A stretch of 64,000 nt of DNA from Smittia aterrima (taxonomy: Eukaryota; Arthropoda; Insecta; Diptera; Chironomidae): assembly GCA_033063855.1 (NCBI GenBank), contig CP093830.1, forward strand, positions 20,832,854 through 20,896,853. The letters run 5' to 3'. The notes under the pieces are model-generated. The model ran no database searches. It saw nothing but the letters and a program-made list of their open reading frames with translations, and was not told where the DNA came from. Numbering within the stretch: position 1 is the stretch's first letter; each line of letters begins with the position of its first letter. Of this stretch, positions 52,256-62,351 are shown in pieces. The translations under genes and the position numbers were made by a program.

Positions 52256-52584
52256 ATGTGAGTCGATGAAAGTGAAAATATTCCAAATTTAATTATTTAT
52301 TTCGACAGGCGATCAATCTTTTCCGTCGTCTTGATAATTAGCATTTCGTTCAAAATCTCGCATGGAGTGCTTTTCAATTTCTTCACTACAAGAACAAAAA
52401 TTTAGATTTAATATCGGAAATTGAAAATGCAAATGAACTAATTGAAAATCTTGAAGTGGAGAATAGAGCAAACAACGATCAACTTCTCCTTTGCAATGAT
52501 GATAAATCTGATTTGTTATTGAAAATTGAAAACTTAAATCACCGAATCAAAGAACTTGAATTGATGGGCATCACACCGTGTTAA
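52256..52584 (+). pseudogene. LRR 8 pseudogene (type A tail, LRR domain deleted)
   Basis: The AT|G split start (52256-52257, then 52309) and signal peptide (MRSIFSVVLIISISFKISHG) are kept, with a GTGAGT donor. After VLFNF the frame meets TAG. The next sequence, in another frame, encodes a coiled coil (SEIENANELIENLEVENRAN) and the type-A tail LELMGITPC with TAA at 52582-52584. About 500 bp carrying the whole N-cap and LRR block are missing. The TATA box upstream survives. Confidence 0.85.
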
Positions 52585-55500
52585 ATTTGTTAAACAAATT
52601 TATCGATTTATAAAATTAATATGTCAAAAAAAACTTTACAATAAATAGAAATGCTTTACATTGCGTTTCTGTTCCTTATTTATGATTTTAATCTATTGCT
52701 ATTCCAGTCACTCTCTTGGATCAGTTTGCTTTTTGCTTGATCAGCTAAACAATCATAGGAATCCTAGATTTCCAGACGATCATAAAAGCATGTTTGTAAA
52801 GATAAGATGAAGCTATTTGAGAACGAAGGAAAAGCGATAACAACGATCCTTAAAGTTTGCGTTTTATTGCTCGCATTTGCCAAATGCTATTTGATCTATC
52901 GTTCGTGAGAAGTTTAAATAAAGATTTATGAGTAAAAGAAATGGAAAGGGACAAATTCTTCATTTCACTCTTAAGAAATAAATATTTAGATCTCGCGGTT
53001 TAAATCTAATGTAATTGTCAATTAGATTTGAACATTTGTGGATTAATGTTTTCGATTAAAATTGTTTGATGAAATCGGTTCCTAGAAAATCACAATTCAA
53101 ATAAAGCAATTTCACAATTTAAAGTGATTTGATTTAATTATTTGATTAGAAAAGTTTTTATTACGAGATTTTTCATTTAAACGACAACAGCTCGCTCTTG
53201 ACGAAGTTTACGATTTTCTTTTAAATCTCATTCGTTCGTTATTTCTCTTCTCTTGTCGCAATGAATCATTTTCCAAATGAAATTATGTTTGCTCATAAAA
53301 TATTTAGGACTTGGCAGCACTTGTTATAGCAACTGAAAACTAATTTCATGAGCAATTGCGAGCCGAGCAGCGAAATGTAAACATTGAATTGATATTGTTT
53401 CTCTTAAGCAAACAGCTCTGAGTTTCCTATAACGATCTTCAAACAAAAGATTTCATTCATCGCCATCCAATCATATTCGAAACATTTCCACGCACTCTCG
53501 CGAGGAAAATCATTTGTTTAATTCATTTTTCATCGTTGTGAGCGGATAAACAAACTAATGTCTCATAAAAATTATTAAATCTCCCGGCTTTGGACTGGAA
53601 AATCAATCGTTTGACTGTGGTGCTCTCCGACGATGATCCAACGACTTAGCAATTCCAGCAACAAGCTCTACGCATACCTGAAGCTTTGCAAGGTTCGAAA
53701 GGAGCCACAAAAGATTCCATTAAAGTGGACACATCGACAATTTCGCGACTGCTACCCGCTCTCGTTATCGACGCTCTCGCAATCCGAGATTCAATCGCGG
53801 TCCGTTTCCACCACAGAAATAAAACACTGTAAACTCGTTTTCCTTCCACTGTCGCGCTCAGTCGTGAGCGGAACGTCGATGGGTCTAAATCGTTAGGAAG
53901 CCAGTTGCGGATTTCCGATAAGAATTTAATTATTTAATGTTCTCCAGAATAAACTAGAAGACTTTTAAAGTGAAACCAAGTGCCTTACACGTCAAATTGC
54001 GAAAGTTCCGTCCATCTGTTGCATAGGAAGTGAATAAAAAAACTTGCAAAACGTTGGTGAAATAATTTTTAAAGTACGTAGGATGATTCAAGTTCAGATG
54101 TGTTCGAGAGTGTTTGTGACGATGTTAGAGTTGACTGGAAGCTTAAAGAACTCTCTCGAGTTGGGCATCGCCACCACACATTGTTAATTAACAAGAGTTG
54201 GCTTCTTTATTTGGGTGGGGAAGCTCCGCAATTAGATAAGTTTCGACGTTTACTGAAACGACCAATACAGTCGCCTCCGAGTGTTTGCGTCGCTTAATTG
54301 AAGATTATCCAATTAAACTCACATCGATTGCACTCTCGAGTGTGAGAAAGTCAACATAAGAACTTTGAATGTCGTGGCGAAAGTTGGGAATTTAAAACAA
54401 AATCGAAATAATCGTCCATAGCCAATCGACATCCGAAAGCGAAAAATCACGGTCCAGAATTATGTTTTGTTCGTTCATCTGCAATTACTGACCAATTTTA
54501 CTTATTTCGTCATGTCATGTGTGTTCGTGCATAATAAAGCAAGCGCTCTGATTTATCTCTCTTGGACCCTAAACAAAAAAACATAAACTTTAAAACAAAG
54601 CGAAAGCGTGGAACGGGTTTAATCATCGCCAGACATCGCTTACTCGTCATTATCAGCAAAAAAATTTATGAAGTGAAAGAAAAATCGGAAAGAGAATGTT
54701 AGCAGACAAATCTCTTATCGAACATTGTTGGAGAGATAAAGTAAACATCTGACATCCTTCTGTCTCTTATCGAAAGAAATTTGAAGTCATCAACAAGAAT
54801 AAAAATGTTGTGTCATAAAGAAACAAAGATTTTCAGTGTCCAAAACACATTCGAGTCGAGCAGATCACTTTGCAAAAGTTCTTGAGATTTGAAATTTAAA
54901 AAAAGTTAAAAGTTTGTTTTCAATTAAAAAGTCAGTGAATAATTTAATTAAGTGAAGCCACGGTTTGACCTCTGAGTCACCAACTCATGAAAATATTTCA
55001 TAAATTAAACATAAACAACATTTTGTTTATGTTCAACGATCATCTCAAAACAAAGCATAAAATTGCTCGCGGCTGAATTTCTCAGAAAAAAATTGTTTTT
55101 CTTCTTTTACTGATACCCGAGCCCTTTGCTAATCGAGAATTCCACTTGTTGATGTTTGCAACGAATCGAAAACCAAACGAAGCGAAACTTAAAATCAATG
55201 TTGATGACTCAAATGGGAAATCAAAATAAAATAAAAGTTGAATTACTCCCACGCGACTTCGGCTTAACAATTCCATTTCGATGCTTCTTAGTTGGCACCA
55301 ATCACCATAATTTTTCCGCTGCCGTAATAAGTCGACTCACAAACAATCGTTTATCGCATTTCGATTGCCCTACACTTGAATAATTTATCGGTAAAGATAT
55401 TAAAGTCAATTTTGTTGTGGAGAACTTTCATGTGAACGTCACAACATGTTGCTCGTCTCTCGTTGGACTTTTTCGGAAGTTGAGTTTACCTCACTTCCCA

Positions 55501-56222
55501 CTCACACACGAGCGACGTTGAATAAATGAGCCGCCATCAATTATGCATCACTTTCAATTGTTTAGATCGCGAGAGGGGAAACCGAAATGAAATTCAACGT
55601 GACCCGTAGCGATGATGAGCCGCGTTAGGTTACGGAAATATGTCAATGAAGTGTCAGAGATGCAAAAATGTGAAAGTCTCGGAATTCTCGGATGACCCTA
55701 CCGAACAAATTCATCATCGAAATGATAAACGCCATCCGCCCATAAACCTTTTATTTGTGGACAAACATCGTTTAATTTGATGTCTTCGCCTTCTGAATCT
55801 CAGAAACTTCACACGTAATCTTTAATGATCGCCAAACAGAAAAATCTGTGAGAAACGCGAAAAAGATTTTTTGTTTAATGTTGACAAGTAATTGATGGCT
55901 GCGATTGCGGTTTGTCGTCTTCTTTTCTCTCCCTTCGCGTCGTCTTCTTCATCATTCGTTGATGCTTCGTATAAATTACCAGTAAAGTGCCATCAATTGG
56001 CAATTACACAGCGATTGAAAGCCAATCGTTGCCTAATCAACCATGACGTTCTCACGATTCACCTCGCGACCTTCACTCATCGGCTTTGATAAAATCTCTT
56101 TGACTCTTCATCGAGGCCGGAAATCAAAAGCACAGATTTCTTTTAAATGACTTTACGTTTCTTTTCTCTCTTTTCTTCCAGACGACGCTTTTAATTGGAC
56201 GCTTTAAATAAATTTGACAACC
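52585..56222. other. Gene-free 3.6-kb stretch before painless
   Basis: AT-rich DNA without a convincing gene. ORFs near 53633-53896 (either strand), 54100-54297 and 55892-56089 have no family resemblance and mostly lack suitable starts. The region likely includes the painless promoter and the 3' boundary of the LRR cluster. Confidence 0.5.
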
Positions 56223-59200
56223 ATGGCTTGTTTTGAAAATCCGCAGGTAATTAACACGTTATCAAGTTTGGTCGTGTAAAACGTTCCGTTCTCGCTTTTT
56301 AGAGTGCCTTAATCTCAGCCTTTCAAAGAAGAAATATTGATGCCTTCAAACATGCTTTGGAATATTTGCGAGCTGAGCCAAGCTTCGTTGATCCACGAAT
56401 TGGTTTGTCGATCTTTGAAAAGGTTTTGGCGACGCCGGACACGAGTGATTACATTAACTTGTGCATTGACAATGGAGCTGACTTGTACTGGGTAAGACTT
56501 TTTGAATAATTTCTTGTGTTTGCTTCTGTTTGAGAACTTCTTAAGTTTCTTGACTTGTAGCAAGACAAAGAAATGTTCACCGGATACTTAAACTTCTATT
56601 CATTTTAGAAAAACACGAGCGGACGCTATCCACTTCATTACGCAGTCGATTCGCTTTGCCCAGATAATTTAATTACGTTCTTAACGTTCTACGACCAACG
56701 AAAGATTAACGTGAAATATGGAAACAAGAATTGTCTTCACATTCTCACAGAATTGCTGTCGAACGATAATTACGAGAAAGTCTCTGAGTGCATTAAGATT
56801 CTGGTTCTTGCCGGATGCGACTTGAACATGCCAAACGAGAAATCGCGAACGCCGTTTTACAACTTCTTGCGGATTCAACCGAAGCTTAAAGATCCGAATG
56901 ACTTGATGGACTTTTTCTTGACCAACTCAACTGTTGACGTTTACACTTACAAAGCTGACGACATTAAGAAAATGTTTGAGAAGCAAAATCCAAATCGAAA
57001 GTTGCCGGAGTACATTGAGAAGACAGTTGACGCTGACTTCATGTTGAGTCTTCTGAGAGCAGGAAAGGAAGCTGAATTTGAAGTGAATTTCAAATTATTT
57101 AAAGAGATCTCGACAAGGCAACAGCTCAAAGATGCAAACGATGAGAACAAGTCAAACAACTTTGCTGAAGATTGCGCGAAATTTCTTTACGTTTCCGTTC
57201 AAAATGATTTGGAGAACGCAGTGGATTTGTTGATCAGCGATGGAGTCGATGTGAACAAGAAACCGCAAGACGCAAAGTGTCAGAGACCAGCAGCTTTCCT
57301 TGCATGCGCTTCAGGTTATTACAGAATCGTTGACTTGATCATGCGAGCACAGCCAAAGCCTGACGTAACTTTCAACGGCAAAAACTTACTCCACGAAGTT
57401 TGTCATCATTTCGGAATAAACTCGAATCAAAACAAAAGCATTGACTACAAGAAATGCTTCAGTCTTGTCGTCGATCAATGCAACGTAAATGAAAGAGATG
57501 AGATGGGATGCACTCCACTTCATTATGCTGTCCGTTATCGAAACGATGACGCGATCAAAAGAATTCTCGAGAAATCAAGTTACATCGGAACGAAGAACGG
57601 ATTCGGTGAGACTCCGATTGATGACGTAAATCGTGAAGTATTCGAAGAGTTCCTTGACAGTCGTGTTACTGCAAATGTCAATCGATCAGGCGATGAAGAA
57701 CACGAAGTCACAATCGATTACAATTTCCTCATGGCACCAAAGCTTCACAAGAACGAAGATGAGTTCAGACAAGAAATTGCGCCATTGCAAAATATTGCGC
57801 ACAACTCGGAGCTTCGTCCTTTGATTCTCCATCCAGTTCTCTCAAGTTTCCTTTACCTCAAGTGGAGCAAGTTGCAGTTGCTGTTCTATGGAAACTTTCT
57901 GCTGTTCTCAATCTTCATGGTTTCATTGATCATCTACATCGTTCTTTGTCAATCTGTCCCAGCATCTGAACGCAACGAAAGTGTCGCTTATCGCTTCTTC
58001 TACATTTTGTCGATGTTCAGTTTAATAATTTTGATGTTACGTGAGCTCTTCCAATGCGTTCTCTCCGTCAGCAACTACATCAAGTCTCCTGTTAATTGGT
58101 TCGAGATCATCTTGATCATTCTTGGTTGGACAGTTTTACTTCAATCAAACGAAGAGGATCCCACAACTAATCAAAGAGTTCTCAGAGCAGCAACAATTCT
58201 CTTTGCGGCTTACGAGTTCCTTCAACTCGTTGGAACTCTTCCAATTCTTTCGATTTCAACGCACATGGTCATCCTCAAGAAAGTTGCGATTACTTTCCTT
58301 AAATCCATTGCTTTGTACTCGATCTTGTTACTCGCATTCGCAATGAGCTTCTACACACTCTTCGGAGGAAATCATGATGATAAGAAGACGACAGATGTTA
58401 CAAAACTAAACGACACAGCAAAAGCAGTTGAGGAAGAGAAAGATGATTCAGACGAGTTCAATTCATTTGCATATCCCGGTAAAAAAAAAAACATTTGCAG
58501 AAGATTTCGAATTTCTAATAATTCATTTAACTTTTCCAGGAATCGCGATCATCAAAACGTTCGTCATGTTAACTGGAGAGTTCGACGCTTCATCACTCGA
58601 TTTGGATCGCAATGGAGTTTCCTATTGCATAATTTTTCTTCTCTTCGTATTTCTCGTTACTATCGTTCTCTTCAACTTGTTGAATGCGTTGGCTGTTGAT
58701 GATACTCAGGTGAGTGATGCAATTGAATAAAGTGATTAATCATCGATTAATTGAAATCTCTTTCAGGTCATCAAAGCCGAAGGTCAACTTGTCGATTTAT
58801 GCCAGCGAATCAGTGTGCTCGACAAGTACGAGAAAATAATTTTGAGTCGCTCTGGTTCGTGGCGATGGCTCAAATCAATCATCAGCGTTTTCCCACACAC
58901 GATTCCAAACGGAAAGATTGTAATCCGTCCAAACAGATCGAACGAAATTCTCACGCTCAAATCGAGATCGTCGTCGCGTGATGTTAGCATTAAGATTGAG
59001 GAAGGTCAGGAACAGGAATTGCAAACCTTGAACAACAACAGTTCGCTTGAGAAAATTATTCCCAACTTGAGAATCTCGCAAAAGCTTGAAAAATACTCTC
59101 GCATGGATCCGAAGATCATGAAGGCGATTCGTGGAGTTCTCGAGCAAAGAAACCAGAACAAGTTGCAAGAGATGAAAGATGAAGCTTTGATGAGTCACAT

Positions 59201-59267
59201 TCGAAGCTTGGAATCGCAACTGAAGATCTTGTCAGACTTCATCATGAAACAGCAGAAAACTCCTTAA
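56223..59267 (+). CDS. pain: TRPA-family cation channel Painless
   Basis: Five exons: 56223-56246, 56303-56491, 56609-58478, 58540-58709 and 58767-59267. They encode 917 aa with consistent phases. The N-terminal half carries ankyrin repeats (GRYPLHYAVDS, GCTPLHYAVRYRNDDAIKRI, then IGTKNGFGETPIDDV). Six membrane segments begin near residue 498 (YGNFLLFSIFMVSLIIYIVL). Conserved stretches include GTLPILSISTHM and the pore region IIKTFVMLTGEFDA (about 698-711). S6 is CIIFLLFVFLVTIVLFNLL, followed by NALAVDDTQVIKAEGQL. This matches Drosophila painless throughout, including LSISTHM and MLTGEFDA. In flies it is a heat, mechanical and isothiocyanate sensor in nociceptive neurons. No lesions. Confidence 0.95.
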
Positions 59268-59315
59268 ATTTTTAAATCGAAAGTCTTGAAATAAAGTTGA
59301 ATCGATGATTTTATT

Positions 59316-61257
59316 TTAAACAAACTTAATCGAGCTTATCGAGGTAACATCGTAAGATTCTTCAGTCATTTCCTCAACCGCACTGTAATGACTTGCTTTA
59401 TGTGTCTTCAGTTCACTAAACTTTGCAAATGTTTCTTGACAATCAGCGACATCGCATTTGTAAACGTTTGGTCCGAAATGTGTTCGGAGGTGTTTAATTA
59501 GATCGTTGCTTTGGCTGTAAGATTTCCCACAGTGATTGCATTGAAAAGGCTTGAAGCCACTGTGAGTCAGTTTGTGACGCTGGAGGAGACCGGTCGTGAT
59601 GAACTTCATGCTGCATTGATCACATGCAAACTTTTTCTGTTGGAGAAAAGAATTTAATGATTTTCACGTAAATTTGAAAAAGATTTTTTTTACCTCGCCA
59701 GTATGAATTTTCTGATGAGTTTTGAGTGCTTGCTTTTTGGAGAATTTAGATGAGCATACGTTGCAGGCGAAAGGTTTTTCGTCTGAGTGGGAAGACATGT
59801 GTGAAGTTAGTCCAGATTTGAAAGTAAACGCAGCTCCGCAGACTTGACATTTGTGATCTTTGCGACCACTGTGTCTGATGAGATGTCGTTTCAGGTAATC
59901 AAGCTCGGCGAATCGTTTGTCGCAATGTCCACAAATATAATCTTTCGAAGGATTCTCTTGATGCGTTGACATGTGTTCCTTGAGTTTGGAAGATTTCAGA
60001 AACGTTTTTCCACAATTAGGAAACTCACAAAGGAATGGTTTGAAGCCCTGATGCCTCAAAAGATGTTCGAGAAGATCGTCTCCCATTCCAAGTCGTTTCC
60101 CACAGTGAATGCATTGATGTGTTGCATTCTCTTCGTGTGATCTTGAATGTCGAATGAGACTGGCGAGTTTCGGATAAACTTTTGTACAAAGCTGACAAGC
60201 TCGTTCAGGGTTCTCATCTCCGTCTTCTCGATGGTTCTTCATGTGATCGATACATTCGTCATAGCTTGGAAGCTTTTGAAGGCAAATTACGCAAGTGAAC
60301 ATGAAACCCTCTGGATGATCAATTTTCGAACGTTCAAATGCCTCAGAATGAATCACTCGATGACGTTCCAACTTCACAATATCCCAGAATCTTAAATTGC
60401 ACTCGGTACATTGAATTGGACGATGCAGATTGATTCCGCTGCAGGTTTGCTTGTCGTGGATTCGTAAATGCCGCTGAAGTTTTGAGGGAGTCTCCAATCG
60501 CTTAGAACAAATTTCACATTCGTACTTGAATTCTTTGACTAGCCGCTTTGGAATTTCTGACGAATCAATAACATCGCGATGTACATAAAGGTGTCGTTTT
60601 ACTTTTGATGGCGTTTCGAAGCGTTTCGAACAAACAAAGCATTCGTATTTCTTTGAGGAATTGGAACTGTTTTGTACTTGAAGGTTCTTGAAAGAAGGCT
60701 TCTCTATTTCCGGTTCATCTTCCTCTTCGTCATCATCGTCTTGTAAGTAGTTAGATTCCTTGTGGCTGTTTTCAACATGAGCATAAAGCTCGGAAGTTGA
60801 TTCGTAGGTTTCAACACAGAATGGACAGCTAATTACAACCAAATCGATTTCTTCTTCTGTTTGATCGAAAGTTTCTTCTGGAATTTCGTTGGTATTGCTT
60901 TGAGCTTCAATTTCATTTAACTTCTCCGTCTCTTCCACGTGATTTGTATCTCGAAGTCTTTCGTCAGTTGCAAGACAAGTCTGTCGAAAGCAAAAAGCTT
61001 CAATAGCTGCTGACTTACAAGTCTCGCAAATGAATTGTGGGAATCCTAAAAGATATTTTCAAACTTAGCAAAAGTAGATTCAGAGAAGAACTGATTCACT
61101 TACCATCATCTTGTGAAAATACAATCGGAGTAATCTCACTCAGAATCTGAACGAGCTCAACTTCGTTGTGAGAGCAATCAAAAATGTTGTCGACCTCGTT
61201 GGTTCCGTTAAGACAGCATCGGCATCTTAGATCTTCGATATCCTCGATGAAATCCAT
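59316..61257 (-). CDS. ZAD / C2H2 zinc-finger transcription factor (14 fingers)
   Basis: Three exons, 61257..61104, 61045..59694 and 59636..59316, encode 608 aa. An N-terminal zinc-finger-associated domain has its Cys pairs at LRCRCCLNG and FICETCKSA, with intron 1 between them. An acidic linker (QDDDDEEEDEPEIEKP) follows, then about 14 C2H2 fingers (for example YECFVCSKRFETPSKVKRHL, HKCQVCGAAFTFKSGLTSHM, FACNVCSSKFSKKQALKTHQ). The last three fingers are in exon 3 after HTGE. ZAD-ZNF proteins are a large insect-specific family of DNA-binding proteins, often in heterochromatin or germline roles. I cannot assign an orthologue. It ends only 48 bp from the painless stop codon, tail to tail. Confidence 0.9.
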
Positions 61258-61574
61258 GTTTAATCAAGCTCTCTACCAACTAACTCTAATTGTTTACTTC
61301 CGGAATTTGTGTTCAAAAAATATTTTTTGTTTTTAAAGAAACGTTGAGGCGTTTTCAAGTCGCATCAAAACAAATCAAAACAAACTCGGAATTTTCACAA
61401 TTATTTTTGCAATTACTCTTCTAAGGATAATTTAAAGAAGTAAACATCACAGTGCAATACATAAGTCATCAGACATAAATTGTAAGATAAAGGGAATGCT
61501 GAACAATCAAGAAAACGGTGAAATAACAAGTTTTACCTTTTTTAGAAATCGTGAATCATCAATTGTCAGTCAAC
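61258..61574. promoter_or_regulatory. Divergent promoter region, ZAD zinc-finger gene and dynactin 3
   Basis: A 317-bp gap separates the two divergent start codons. CCTTTTTTAG at 61537-61546 resembles a splice acceptor and may end a 5' UTR intron of the dynactin gene. No TATA box is obvious. Confidence 0.45.
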
Positions 61575-62141
61575 ATGGAAGCATTAGATTCATTGGAGAA
61601 AAGAATTGACAGCCTCAATCGCATCCTCGGATCAGATCACGTCGATGCAGGAGCTACTCCCACTGAGAATCTCACGGATTCTTTGATTTCTGCGAATACT
61701 TTGATTAATTCAGCGACGAGCGGAAGGGAAAAAGTTTCTGAAATGATGAAGCGAACCGGGGAACTTGAAACTTACATGGATCCTGAATTTCTCAATGATC
61801 AGCAAAGTCTGAAGACAAAGGAAGTTTACGTCAACACGGTCGCTAACGATTTGGCTTCAAGTTTCGAGGCACTGCAGAAAATAAAAGAGCTCGAGCCAAC
61901 TTTAGGAGCTGAATACTTCCGTAACATTCCCGATGTCACTGACAAAGTAAAAGAGATGAATGAGAGTCTGTCAACTCATCAGCAGCAGAATGATCTCGTT
62001 GAAGAAAGTCTCATGATTGCTATGCAACGATACAGCGAGATCCAGAATGGCTTGAGGGAAGCTCTTCAGAAGATGACAGAACGACTTGACAATTTCGAAG
62101 ATCGCGTTACAAGCGCAAAGAAAAAGGCCAGCAACGAATAA
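61575..62141 (+). CDS. DCTN3-p24: Dynactin subunit 3 (p24)
   Basis: Intronless coding region of 188 aa from the ATG at 61575 (MEALDSLEKRIDSLNRILGS). The frame runs upstream to a GTG, but the family starts at this Met. The LxxLExRIxxLExxLG opening and an all-helical, coiled-coil body (TDSLISANTLINSATSGREK, LDNFEDRVTSAKKKASNE) match dynactin p24, a shoulder-arm subunit that binds dynamitin in the dynein activator complex. Size fits the family (about 186 aa in mammals). Confidence 0.87.
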   Translation: MEALDSLEKRIDSLNRILGSDHVDAGATPTENLTDSLISANTLINSATSGREKVSEMMKRTGELETYMDPEFLNDQQSLKTKEVYVNTVANDLASSFEALQKIKELEPTLGAEYFRNIPDVTDKVKEMNESLSTHQQQNDLVEESLMIAMQRYSEIQNGLREALQKMTERLDNFEDRVTSAKKKASNE

Positions 62142-62351
62142 TCTTGAATGTTTCCAATGAAGCGATATTTAATAAAATCATAATTTAATCTCAACCACTT
62201 TTTATTTTCTCATTCGAAGGAAAAGCCCAAAAATCAGGGTTAGCTTAAAAAATATTTAATCCAAGTTTCAAATCGATTTTTTGAACGCGTCTCAAAACAT
62301 TGTTTATAATTTGTTTGGTGCAGGATAAAAAAAGGTTTTTTAAAGCTTGCG
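62142..62351. other. Short intergenic region
   Basis: 210 bp between dynactin 3 and the second ZAD gene, with AATAAA at 62170 as a likely poly(A) signal of the former. Nothing else seen. Confidence 0.5.

Noticed and set aside
53633..53896. 87-codon ORF and an overlapping 67-codon minus-strand ORF upstream of painless
   Set aside because: Neither has domain features or a convincing context; both frames are open over the same DNA, as happens by chance.
54100..54297. 65-codon ORF
   Set aside because: Begins with GTG rather than ATG and has no recognisable features.
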